DNA of 64,000 nt, taken from Diplolepis rosae (lineage: Eukaryota; Arthropoda; Insecta; Hymenoptera; Diplolepididae). Below, in pieces: positions 10,030-21,190 of this stretch. The notes below the pieces were generated by a model that worked only from the letters and a program-made list of their open reading frames with translations, was not told the DNA's origin and searched no databases. Numbering within the stretch: position 1 is the stretch's first letter; each line of letters opens with the position of its first letter. The DNA is taken from positions 434,001 through 498,000 of the forward strand of contig JAPYXD010000739.1 in NCBI GenBank assembly GCA_030998225.1. Direction: 5' to 3'. A program made the translations under genes and the position numbers.

Positions 10030-11729
10030 CCCCCCCCCCCCCCCCCTCCTCCGCCTCATATAACATTCTCAATGTTTTAACTTAAGGCGAAGGTTTAACG
10101 CCTCGCGATGTTAATCTGAAAGTTCGAACCTTTTATTTTTCTCACGAATGTTGTTAAATGAATACAATTTTTTTCTGTGACTTTGAGCCTTTTTTCTGCT
10201 TACGAAGGTTGTGAAATCAGAAAAAAGGCTAAGTTTGTCAAGCGATGTGACTAAATTTTTGCGATTTTTAATTACTCTCGCATTACTTCCGCGTTGCCCA
10301 GAATATCATTCAATTTTTTTTCTGTCACTTCGGTCCTTTTTTCTGCTTACAAAGGTTATGAAATCAGAAAAAAGGCGAAGTTCTGCAAGCGATGTGACTA
10401 AGTTTTTGCTATTGATAATTACTCTCGCATTACTTTTTTATAAAAAATTCTCAATCTTGAAAAAACAATGCGATATAGCGTAGATTTATTTTTATACATT
10501 TACCGTTCGACGTTGGTCTTTTAAGTCCTTAACGGCTTCTTGTATGAAGATAAACTCAAGATTAACTGAATATAGATAACTGATCAAACTTCTTCAAGGT
10601 AGGAATTAGGTTCGGAGTTCAAAAAAGTTTATTGCAAAAATCTGAAAATGCATATAGTAACTTTAAATTTATTTATTACAATTTGATTCACAATAATAAA
10701 ATAGCTTGTTAAAAAAAAATACATGCTCTTCCATTAGTTTAAACTGTATATTAATTGCGAATTTCAGTTACTGAATGAAACCAGGTTTTTTTTTATACTG
10801 AATTTCAACTTCTACTAACTTTTCAAAATCGTCTCTATCGAATTCCACGTTTATTAAAACAAACCGAGATGAAAGTGCGTGGAATAATATTTCTTTCGGA
10901 TTTTTATGCACAAAGTAAAGTTGCTAAAAATCCTTTCGATTTTTATCAACAAAATCAGTGAAATAAAATTATTGTTAGGTATTGTGTTTATAAGATAAAG
11001 TCTTTAAGAAAAAATTGAAAATAGCAATCTACTAATAGTTGTGCTACTATTCAAATTTTATTCTGCTTTGAATGAAACAATTAAAAGTATTCGTGATTCA
11101 GAAAACTAGATCCATAAACATTTCCAAAAGTTTATTGAAACATGATCTGATTTTCATTTTCATCTAGCATCTAAGCATGCATAAACGTAATTTCATAGAA
11201 GAGTCATCTTCTACATGAAATTCATTTTGATTTAAGATACATGAATGAAAATAAATATGAATAAATGAAAATAAATGTATAAAAATAAATCTACGCTATA
11301 TCGCATTATTTTTTCAAGATCAAGAATTTTGTACACAAAAGTAATGCGAGAGTAATTACCAATAGCAAAAATTTAGTCACATCGCTTGCAGAACTTCGCC
11401 TTTTTTCTGATTTCATAACCTTTGTAAGCAGAGAAAAGGACCGAAGTGACAGAAAAAAAATTGAGTGATATTATGGGCAACGCGGAAGTAATGCGAGAGT
11501 AATTAAAAATCGCAAAAATTTAGTCACATCGCTTGACAAACTTAGCCTTTTTTCTGATTTCACAACCTTCGTAAGCAGAAAAAAGGCTCAAAGTCACAGA
11601 AAAAAATTGTATGCATTTAACAACATTCGTGAGAAAAATAAAAGGTTCGAAATTTCAGATTAACATCGCGAGGCGTTACACCTTAGCCTTAAGTTAAAAC
11701 ATTGAATATGTTATATGAGGGGGGGGGGG
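10030..11729. mobile_element. Long-terminal-inverted-repeat element with C/G-run ends
   Basis: The arms at 10030-10505 and 11271-11729 are inverted copies. The outer ends are a C run (10030-10046) and the matching G run (about 11719-11729). Each arm contains two tandem ~130-bp subunits, each with a hairpin of GCCTTTTTTCTG and CAGAAAAAAGGC. The ~770-bp centre is AT-rich without an ORF. It is a foldback-type or non-autonomous DNA element; no target duplication is visible and no superfamily can be named. Confidence 0.8.
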
Positions 11730-11928
11730 TGCATTTCTTAATCCAAATGAATTGTTTGATTTGTTACGGCGGTCGGTAAAGTCGCATCATGTACAAAAGT
11801 AAAAAATGACAATTGAATGACGCCAGAGGCTTTAAAAAATACTGTTTACATTATTCATGCAACTTTCTCAACCTTTAATTCTGTTTTTAAATTTAGCGCA
11901 CAAAATGCTACTGAGAGCAGTTGCAGCC

Positions 11929-12151
11929 GCCTTCAGTGACAGGTATTATGTTTTTCTAGTTTTTATCGCTAAGAAATAAGATAATTGTATTTATTGATTC
12001 ATCTTCTAATCCAAATTTCGCCACAGAATCATAATTGCAATGCTTTTAATGTCTGTTTTACCATTCTTAGCCGTAATAATGCGAGGTCTTAGAACGGTCA
12101 TAGAACGGTCAGAGTATTCTATGACCGTTCTCTCACACGGGTCCGCTAGGG
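11929..12151. mobile_element. Half copy of palindromic element Z
   Basis: This matches one arm of the full element at 23407-23931, from GCCTTCAGTGACAGGTATT to the terminal GGGTCCGCTAGGG. Only one arm is present, so it is a truncated or solo-arm copy. Confidence 0.8.
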
Positions 12152-12247
12152 TATCTCTTAAACTTTCTATGTGATGCATTTTATTTGTGCGGAAGAAAGA
12201 GAAAAACGAGAACTAAAAGGGTACAATATTATAGATTATAATGTTTG

Positions 12248-13766
12248 TTCATTTCTATGGCATAGGGTCAGTTTCTTCTTATTTTCTTTGATTAGAATTA
12301 TTATTAGATTTAAAAATGCGCAAAAAGAAAGAAAGGCAAACGTTTCAGCCACATATGGGGGCCCTCTTCAGTGCCATAAATTCAAAGATTAATTCAAAAT
12401 TTCTGTAAAGGATTACAATATAGAAGATAATTAAAAAAAGAATTATCATAGAAATTAAAAACTTATCTCATAGCTTGCAATTCAAAATGAAGTAGTCCAG
12501 TATGCAGCATCACGAATTGAAAAAAATTTGAATTTCACTATGAATAAAAAACCGGATAAAATGAAAAAATATGAAAGATTTTGCACACGAACCGACCGGA
12601 ATTTTTTTCAAAAAATGTTTATTATTAAAGAAGGATGCCAAATTGGTTCACAGTGGAAAAACGCGAACAAGTTTTACATTTATGAAAACTTCTCGTGAAG
12701 ACTTTATTACTGGCGTCACTCACAGAATGATCTGAACTGTTTTAAAAACCGACTCGGGACATGTGGATTTGCTGACCGGAAATTTTTTTCGTATAAGCAA
12801 TCCTGAGAGGTTCTTTTCCTCCTTGAAGAAGACTATTGTCCTGTACCTAGTTAAGAAATTCGAGACGTTTATGATGATTTTCATGAGTGGACGAATGCGT
12901 TTATTTTTTAAGAAAACGATTTTGTATATAAGCTTCACGGACAATCCATTTTACACTGAATTTGCAAGCAAGGCGTTACAAAAAGATAGAATATTATAAT
13001 ATCCATATATGTAAGTTTACTCCATATTTAAAAAAATATTATAATATTTTATCTTCATGTAACGCCTTGCTTGCAAATTCAGTGTAAAATGGAATGTCCG
13101 TGAAGCTTATATACAAAATCGTTTTCTTGGAAAATAAACGCCTTTGTCCACTCGTGAAAATCATCATAAACGTCTCGAATTTCTTAACTAGGTACAGGAC
13201 AATAGTCTTCTTCAAGGAGGAAAAGAACCTCTCAGGATTGCTTATAGGAAAAAAAATTTCGGTCAGCAAAGCCACATGTCCCGAGTCGGTTTTTATGACG
13301 CCGGTAATAAAGTCTTCACGAGAAGTTTTCATAAATGTAAAACTTTTTCGCGTTTTGCCATTGTGAACCAATTTGGCATCCTTCTTTAATAATAAACATT
13401 TTTTGAAAAAAATTCCTGTCGGTTCTTGTGCAAAATCTTTTATATTTTTTCATTTTATCCCGTTTTTATTCATAGAGAACTTCAAATTTTTTTCAATTCG
13501 TGATGCTGCATACTGGACTACTTCATTTTGAATTGCAAGCTATGAGATAAGTTTTTAATTTCTATGATAATTCTTTTTTTAATTATCTTCTATATTGTAA
13601 TCCTTTACAGAAATTTTGAATTAATCTCTAAATTTATGGCACTGAAAAGGGCCCCCATATGTGGTCGAGACGTTTGCCTTTCTTTCTTTTTGCGCATTTT
13701 TAAATGTAGTAATAATTTTAATCAAAGAAAATACGAAGAAACTGACCCTATGCCAAAGAAATGAAT
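12248..13766. mobile_element. 1.5-kb palindrome, probable Penelope-related foldback remnant
   Basis: Two ~740-bp arms, inverted about position ~13007, run from CATAGGGTCAGTTTCTTC to its complement at 13735-13755. Near each outer end lies a motif (12336-12374 minus; 13641-13678 plus) that aligns base for base with the hammerhead ribozyme at 44182-44223, with core substitutions. That suggests the arms derive from Penelope-like ends. ORFs inside the arms are mirror images of each other and have no recognised domain. Confidence 0.65.
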
Positions 13767-14168
13767 TATGATCCAGACATACAGTTTGATCCTTAAAAAT
13801 TTGAGTTTTGATAAATTAATATATAATTTAATATAATTATTATATATATATTCATATCGAGTTTTCCTCGTCCGAAAATAACCATAGAGTTATTATAGAT
13901 AGATGAGACATGCCATAGGACGCTCTGTAAGTGGCAACGTCAGTCTGAAAACTCGGTGAGAGCGAAAGAGAGAGACGATGAGTGGTTTTTTCTGTCTTTG
14001 TCTACGCATACCGAGCTAGCCTCGGCGTTAGCGAGAGACAGCCTAATCCGAATTCAAATCAAAGATTTCATCTTTCATATGAACATACCCAAAGTGTCAT
14101 TCCACTCTGTCAATACATTGTTTGTTTACAAGCCATTTGAAGTTGACGTGTCAGTTTATTTTTGTACA

Positions 14169-15218
14169 ATGGAAAAAACCGAATATCGTGCAGTGATAAA
14201 ATTCTTTGTTTTCGAAGGTTTATCAGCAACGGAAATTCATACAAAAATGGTGAAAATGTTAAAGGAAGCTGCTCCTTCATTTCCAACTGTGCATCGATGG
14301 GTTTTAGAGTTTAGGCGTGGTCGAAAAAGCGTTGAAGACGATCCACGCTCAGGACGTCCAAAAAGTGCATCAACACCAGCATTCACAGCAAAAGTACAGG
14401 ATATGGTTTTGGAAGATCGTCGATTGACCGAGAGAGATTTAGCAGAGGCCCTAGACATCTCATTAGGCAGTGTGAGTCATATTTTACGTGAAGTTATGGG
14501 TTTCAGAAAGCTCTGTGCACAATGGGTGCCGCATTCGCTCACAATGGAACAAAAACACGTTCGAATGCGACTTTCTGAGCAACATTTGGAGCGTTTTCGA
14601 AAAGATAAAAAGGATTTTTTGCGTCGATTCATCACTATGGATGAGACTTGGGTCTTCCACCATGATCCTGAATCAAAATAAGAGGCTAAGGAGTGGTGTG
14701 AACCAGGCACTTCGGCACCGAAGCGAATTCGTGTCCAGAAATCGGCGAAGAAGGTGTAAGCATCAGTTTTTTGGGATGCAAAGGGGATTTTGTTGGTGGA
14801 TTATCTCCAAACTGGCAAAACAATAAATTCTGAATATTATTGTAACCTTTTGGATCAATTGGATTCAAAAATTCGTGAAAAAAGACACGGTTTGCAGAAG
14901 AAAAAAATCCTTTTTCATCAAGACAATGCACCTGCTCACACAGCTCAAAAACCCATCACTAAAATAACCGAATTAAAGTACGAATTGATGCAGCATCCAC
15001 CTTATTCGCCTGATTTAGCTCTCTCTGACTTCTGGCTGTTCCCACACCTCAAGAAATTCCTTCGTGTGAAGCATTTTTCATCAAACGAAGAGGTTATAGC
15101 CGTCGTAGAGGAGTATTTTGCAGGCCTTGCAGAAAGTCACTTCCATGATGGGATAAACAAGGTGGAAGACCGTTGGACCAAATGTATTGATCTTATGGGA
15201 GATTATACTGAGCAATAA
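14169..15218 (+). pseudogene. mariner transposase with two nonsense codons
   Basis: The start is the ATG at 14169 (MEKTEYRAVIKFF), in the typical mariner context. The N-terminal paired helix-turn-helix half includes PTVHRWVLEFRRGRKSVEDD and GRPKSAST. The catalytic triad is readable: D in ITMDETWVFHHDP, D in LFHQDNAPAHTA and D in PPYSPDLALSDFWLF, so it is a D,D34D-type enzyme. TAA codons at 14679-14681 and about 14757-14759 interrupt an otherwise continuous ~350-codon frame. The first lies shortly after the first catalytic aspartate. The enzyme would cut and paste its own element at TA sites. With no frameshift and only two stops, it has decayed only modestly. Confidence 0.9.
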
Positions 15219-15239
15219 AAGTGATTTCACCAAAAAAAA

Positions 15240-15283
15240 AACGTATTGTCATTTCCGCTTTCAAAACTCTTTGAACAACCTAG
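15240..15283 (+). repeat. 3' terminal inverted repeat of the mariner
   Basis: ACGTATTGTCATTTCCGCTT, continuing to GAACAACCTA, follows the transposase stop and has the form of a mariner end. The matching 5' repeat was not found upstream of 14169, so the 5' end appears lost. Confidence 0.55.
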
Positions 15284-15619
15284 TATACTGTGGATACGCA
15301 TGAAGAATTCTTGAGAACCTGTGCAAAATTTTTTTTATGTTATCCCCATATAACTGAAAATATATTTAAAAATAAATAAAAAGCTTAAGCTTCTAAATAG
15401 AAGTATTTTTCATTTTTATTTTCGAGCTTCAAACGAATGAATTGAAAAATAATTATTTTGTCAAGCCCTGTGTTCAACATAAAAAACCATTTGAAGGGAA
15501 ATATATACTCAATTAAAAATTTGTAAATGTAACAAAAAATATTCATTACTATAAAATTTGCTAGTACATATTTTTAATATATTTCAAATTTTTAACATGT
15601 ACAGATCGATGATGACTAG

Positions 15620-16411
15620 TTAAGTGTCGCAAAGCTTGGCTGCTTTTTTCTTCAAGACGCTAACTTTTTTAATCTCAGCCATTTTCTGTCTTACGAATTG
15701 TCTCATCCGTATTTGAAGATAAAATTGAATTATATATGCTAACATCTGCACAGCTTCATTGGCATGTTTTTTGCATTGAAAACTAAATTTTGTTTCAGAT
15801 GAAATTAAATCGTCTAGAATTAGATCAAAAAATTGCTAGACCGGCAATGTTTGTTAAATAGATATTCGACAACTGTGATAAGCTTGTATAACTTAACATT
15901 TGGATGTATGAAATCTTTATCTATTCTTGAAAATGTACTCAAACTTTCAGGTAACTGATCACAAGAAAAAGTTATCGTATCTGCATGAATTTCAGAAGTA
16001 GTCAAAAAAGCAATTAAGCATGTCGAACATTGAGTGTGCTGTTTAATGTAAGCAGTTATACGACTAGTTGTGTAAAAAATCAAACAATCTCTAACAGCTG
16101 GTAAAGCATAATCGTGCGCTACTGCATCTACAAAATATCTAAAATCGGTTTCTTCACAATCGATTATTGCTTTTAAATTTCCTCGAATTTCTTGAATTGC
16201 GCTTTTACTATTCGACTGATATAATTCTTTCAATTTTGAAATTGTTATTAAGGGCTGTGGAGGGTTGCCATCGAAAGTACTACAATTTCAATTAAAGCTT
16301 TGCAGGTTTCAAAATGCTAAAGGCAGCTAATATCTTGTATATTTGCAAGAAGGTTGGTGTACAAGGATGATCATTTGTTCCTCCAGCTAATCTGATAGTA
16401 CCAAAAAATCT
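15620..16411 (-). pseudogene. P-like transposase C-terminal exon, left arm
   Basis: A splice acceptor (TTTGTTTAG) precedes the start at 16411. The exon opens with RFFGTIRLAGGTNDHP and PTFLQIYKILAAF, the hallmark block of P-element/THAP9 transposases. It continues with ITAYIKQHTQCSTC and HPNVKLYKLITVVEYLFNKH and ends in KKKAAKLCDT with a stop at 15620-15622. Stops or frameshifts occur near 16280 and around 15825. The protein belongs to the P superfamily of GTP-dependent cut-and-paste transposases; the N-terminal THAP and catalytic parts are absent here. Confidence 0.8.
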
Positions 16412-16912
16412 CTAAACAAAAGGAAAGGAACAAAAAATTATTGAAACTTTTATAAAGTATTGATAATATTCCATTCGAAATCTCATACTGAATAAAATAT
16501 TTTTATCTTGTTCAGTTAAATTTTCTGAAATTAAGGAAGCTAAAGAAATACTAAATGGATTTTGAATGCAACATCAACGACACTATATTTCTTATACTAA
16601 TCCATTTTGTAAAAAAATATAAAAGTGCTTTCTTCGATATTTATATTTCACTGGAAGAATTCGGATGAAATGGAATGGACATTTATATTTATTTTAATTA
16701 CTTTATACTTAGTATTTTTTACGCGTATAATAAAATATCTTTATATAAAATCTGGTCTAATATTTTATTCCCAGATACGTTCATATTAATCATGACGGTA
16801 CTTATTTAATTCCAAAATTTATCTTTATATCCCTTTAATCCATTCCATTTCATCCGAATTCTTCCAGTGAAATATAAATATCGAAGAAAGCACTTTTATA
16901 TTTTTTTACAAA

Positions 16913-17500
16913 ATGGATTTGATTCAAGAAATTCAAGAAAAGTTGAAAGCAATAATCGATTGTGAAGACACTGATTTTAGTTATTTCGTAGATGCAGTAG
17001 CGCGCTATTATGATTTACCAGCTGTTAGAGATCGTTTGATTTTTTACACAAGTGGTCGTATAACTGCTTACATTAAACAGCATACTCAGTGATCGACATT
17101 CTTAAATGCATTCTTGACTACTTCTGAAATTCATGCAGATACGATATCTTTTTCTTGTGATCAGTTACCTGAAAGTTTGAATAGATTTGCAAGAATAAAT
17201 AAAGATTTCATACATCCAAATGTTAAGTTATACAAGCTTATCACAATTGTCGAATATCTATTTAACAAACATTGCCGGTCTAGCAATTCTTTTGATCTAA
17301 TTCTAGACGATTTAATTTCATCTGAAACAAATTTTAGTTTTCAATGCAAAGAACATACCAATGAAGCTATGGAGATGTTAGCATACATAATTCAATTTTA
17401 TCTTCAAATACGGTTGAGACAATTCGTAAGACAGGAAATGGCTGAGATTAAAAAAGTTAGCGTCTTGAAGAAAAAAGCAGCCAAGCTTTACGACACTTAA
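16913..17500 (+). pseudogene. P-like transposase C-terminal exon, right arm
   Basis: Mirror copy of the left-arm exon: IQEKLKAIIDCEDTDFSYF, then GRITAYIKQHTQ, TGA at about 17092, and the same C terminus KKKAAKLYDT ending at 17500. It starts later than the left arm and lacks the RFFGTIR block. The downstream half (17114-17500) is open, suggesting either recent duplication or slow decay. Confidence 0.8.
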
Positions 17501-17836
17501 CTAGTCATCATCGATCTGTTCATGTTAAAAATTTAAAATGTGTTGGAAATATGTACTAGCAAATTCCATAGTAATGAATATTTTTTGTTACATTTACAAA
17601 TTTTTAATTGAGTATATATTTCCCTTCAAATGGTTTTTTATGTTGAACACAGGGCTTAACAAAATAATTATTTTTCATTTCATTCGTTTGAAGCTGGAAA
17701 ATAAAAATGGAAAATACTTCTATTTAGAAGCTTAAGCTTTTTATTTATTTTTAAATATATTTTCAGTTATATGGGGATAACATAAAAAAAATTTTGTTCA
17801 GGGTCTCAAGAATTCTTCCTGCGTATCCACAGTATA

Positions 17837-19139
17837 TATTTTACGAAGTTTAATGTGTTCTTTTTTTCATTTTGTATTAATTCATTTACGAAAAATGTGT
17901 ATTTTATGTCCTAGAATCATTTTCGGAACATCTTTTCTTTTCATATTGTTCACAAACCTAATTATTTAAATTTTTTTGAATATTTGTCTATTAGAATAAT
18001 GCTTACGTAGAGCGTGCCGCGTGCAGCGCCGCTCTGGTGAGAAAACTTCGCACATAGAAACTATAATCACTAAGGAACCGCCATTTTGTTTTTAGTCGGA
18101 CAGGGCTGGTGTTGTCTACTTCATGAAAACAGATAAACAAAAACAGTGGCACCGTTATAGTTAAAATTATTTTAAAAGTATACTGCTGTTCTTTTATATG
18201 AAATATAATATAATATACAATATAGATGTGTTTACTAAGTGAAGTATAGTTTATGTTATCTACATTTTGCCTTTTTCTGAATTTTGTAGATTATGTCATC
18301 TGTCAACGCGAAGATGGAAAGCAAACCCTTTTGTTTCTTCAAGTATTTACATTAAAGTTACTTGCATTGAAGAGTTTGAAAATCTTCTAAGAGGGGTTGA
18401 TGAGTATCCGTAATTTTTGTTGCAGCTATATATTATTCGGAAATATTATAATAAGAAATGCAATCATATAATAACTGCAAAAAAAAAATTAAAATCAAAT
18501 TTTTGTTTTAAATTAACAAATACCAGAGAAAATTTATTCTTAGAAAACAATATTAATATTGATTTTTCGTGTAATTGCATGAAGTCACATTAAATTAAAT
18601 TAAACAATCGAATTATACGATGAATTTAGCGGCCACAAAAGTCGTTGTTTCTGGAGTCAAATGCAGCCGGGAGGACCGTACTTTCGGCTAGGAGATCAAG
18701 AATAAATAGTTGCAATAGCACAAAAATTAAATACAGATCAATGTACTTCACATTACAGATTTATAAAATAATTAAACATACTGAACGTGCTAGGGCAAAA
18801 GAAGTGACGTTTCTCCAGTCTGTCTTCTTTTTATTTTTTCTTCTTTACAACATAGCGCGTGGATGCGCAACCATCAGTAAAACAATAGACCATATTATCT
18901 TGCACACACTTGTTTATTGATATATTTAAAACTTCTCGCACATGTATGGCAATGACTGGTAATTTTTGTTTGTACAAATCACGCTTACATTATTATGAGC
19001 GCCGACATTTTTTAAACTTGTGTTGCAACGCTTTCCCGCAAGTGGCGCAACGAACGATGCAAACTAACTAAATCTGAATCTACGCGTCCAAATTTTCCAA
19101 AGGCTGCATAGGAGTGGGGTCTACTTATACTACTTCGTG
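17837..19139. repeat. Repeat R, copy A (about 1.3 kb, non-coding)
   Basis: 17837-18070 matches 44503-44735, 18148-19139 matches 28105-29021 plus 39512-39592, and 18713-18985 matches 45412-45680. The spaced copies show it is an interspersed repeat. It includes GTAGAGCGTGCCGCGTGCAG and a short 91-codon ORF conserved between copies A and B (18645-18920 and 28604-28879), which lacks any known domain. The class is unknown. This copy is the empty-site reference for the LTR insertion at 29022. Confidence 0.8.
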
Positions 19140-19453
19140 GGTATACATCATTAAGCACAAAACTTCTCCAAAATATGAATAAAAAAACATATGAACAGCT
19201 TTTAGTTTGAAATATTAAACAACATTTTACAATAATAATCAAATATGATCATGAAAAATATTTTTTAACCACAGATAAAACGGAGATACACTAAATGCAA
19301 AGAAAATTTTGAAAATCTATAAAAATTTACGAATTTGAGGTTAGAATATTAACCGGTATGCTCAAGAAAATTGTATTAATACATAATCGTATAAATATTT
19401 GAATGAAAAAAAATAACAATATTCTACAATTGCTTACCTGTACAACTACATAC

Positions 19454-19626
19454 CTGTGTCCCAAAAGGCGATTATATCCAACATTTTTCAACACTTTACT
19501 ACAAAATAAACATTTTACAACATTTTTATTTTTCTCTTGCAGGCGCAGAAAGTTCATTTTGTTCCATGGAATATATGGAAACCCGAAGTGGGATTTTATT
19601 TTTCCCCGTTTATTTTTAGTTGACAT
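19454..19626 (-). pseudogene. Possible BED-type zinc-finger first exon
   Basis: The ATG at 19626 opens 57 codons ending at a donor, GTATGT, just below 19454. The segment has VKCLFCSKVLKNVGYNRLLGH, with C-x2-C and an N-R-L-x2-H tail like the BED finger of hAT transposases and related proteins. No further exon was recognised. It could be a transposase first exon or a short unannotated gene; the call is tentative. Confidence 0.35.
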
Positions 19627-19741
19627 TGATGATATTGTTTAATTAACAATGTTCACGTTTAAAACAAACTTTTCGGGAACAGAACTTTGAAAAAGTGAGG
19701 TTTAATACAGTTCTATAAGGCTGCCATCTTGCCACGTAATT

Positions 19742-20150
19742 TATTAGGTATTTTACCGGTTTTCTACGTAAAATACCTCGCTTAGGTAATTTACGTAAAA
19801 AAACTCGAGTGACGTGTCACTGCACAACCCTGCTGACTGTGCGGACAGAAAATACATAAGAGCAACAAAGACAGACGTTTTCTTTTGTCCTACGTTACAC
19901 TGTCTGTCTCCTTTAATCTTATGTAATATCTGTCCGCACCGGTCAGGCAGACAGAGGTATAAATGCACCATGACCGATTCAAAACTCTACCTCTATACGT
20001 ACAAGAATGAGGTTTTGTGTGCTTCTATAAGTATGCTATCTTGGTCATACAATTAAATAAAAATCTTACCTCTTGTTTACGTATAATACACCACTTAGGT
20101 ATTTTACGTAAGAAACCTCCAGTTATGCGTAACTGCACAACACTGGTTGC
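19742..20150. repeat. Direct repeats flanking a small palindrome
   Basis: ACGTAAAATACCTCGCTTAGG with its downstream CACTGCACAACCCTG (19767-19832) recurs as ACGTATAATACACCACTTAGG and AACTGCACAACACTGG (20080-20145). Between them, 19836-19943 is an inverted repeat from GTGCGGACAG to CTGTCCGCAC. CCGGTCAGGCAGACAGAGG with TATAAATG (near 19940) resembles a sequence at about 6533-6559. Confidence 0.6.
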
Positions 20151-21140
20151 GGTACCTCAGGTTGAAGATAGCATTAGCATCAAATTTTCATAAAAATTAC
20201 ATAAAATATTGAATTTCTAGAAGTAATAATATAATTAAATTAATATTTAGAAATATAAGTCTAGAAGTTATAAAAAGAATAGTAAAACGGAGCAAATTTC
20301 ACAAATTTTACATATGTAAAAGATAAGGAAGTAGCGTGCCATCATGAAATCAGCTGTCAAGTAAGCAGACGATAATCAGGTCAGGTGGGAGATATTTTAT
20401 TTTGACATTATTTTTTTGAGTTTCCAATCACTTTTATATATAAAAAAAGCAGCATATGCTTTCAAGAAAAAAACATTATTTGTATTTAAATTAAGTATAT
20501 TTGCATTTCATTGATTTATTTTTTGCGTATTGATTTTTTTCCAACATAGTTTTGTTTTTTATGGGCGTTTTTGCGAACGTGTCATTTCGAAAGTGAAAAA
20601 TTTGATAAATACTCCATCAAGATAACAAGTAATAAGTTCGGTTTGATTATATATATATCAAATCTTTCGGAATTTTTGTCGGATATGGATAGTTTACGCG
20701 TATTTTTTCTCATAATTCATTAAAAAGTTATCGTCACAGACGTCTGCAACAGTAACTAAAGACGAACAGACAAAATTTTTAGAAACCCTTTCTTTTGGTT
20801 ACAGGGGTTCATAATGCGTGGTGATCTGATGAAAAAATTGGATGTCAAATTTTACACAAACCTTCTCATATGTAACAAAAATATGAATTCTTAATGATAC
20901 ATTATAAAATAGAAACATAAAAGCGCATAAAAATATAACATAATTGAGCATGAGCAGGCAGATTTTTTACAATCTTATCGCTCACTTGAAAAATATAGGA
21001 TTAGAAAATATAGGCACCTACATTATTATAATTATGCTTTTCTAAGTTTGTATGATAATCTTTAATACAAAATATCTTCTACCGTCAGCCTATATTGTGA
21101 AATTTATGCTAAAATATTGTCTTTGAGTGAATTTCATTTG
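20150..21140. other. AT-rich upstream region of the STPR gene
   Basis: No ORF or repeat recognised. A possible splice donor (CAAGTAAGC, about 20360) could end a 5' untranslated exon, but that is a guess. A small hairpin around TATATATATA lies at about 20648-20665. Confidence 0.4.
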
Positions 21141-21156
21141 ATTATTTTATTTTCAG
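21140..21156 (+). promoter_or_regulatory. Splice acceptor before the STPR coding exon
   Basis: The tract TTGATTATTTTATTTTCAG ends at 21156. It lies 34 bases before the ATG at 21191, implying an upstream untranslated exon. Confidence 0.55.
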
Positions 21157-21190
21157 TAAAATTTCCATCGAATGCATTTTTTAAGAGGAA

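Larger units (their letters stand above)
15283..17845. mobile_element. Inverted dimer of a P-like DNA transposon 3' half
   Basis: The outer ends TACTGTGGATACGCA and TGCGTATCCACAGTATA are inverted. Both arms carry the C-terminal coding region of the same P-like transposase, pointing outward from a centre near 16,680-16,840. The right arm lacks about 300 bp found in the left arm (around 16250-16600). The arms also contain matching non-coding tails with AAGCTTAAGC. A third, single copy of the same family lies at 61090-62535. Confidence 0.8.

Noticed and set aside
12720..13371. Similar ORFs on both strands in the 1.5-kb palindrome
   Set aside because: They are mirror readings of the two arms and show no recognised domain; not counted as genes.
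13956..14168. A 71-codon N-terminal extension of the mariner ORF
   Set aside because: The transposase family starts at MEKTEYR (14169); the extension is untranslated leader that happens to be open.
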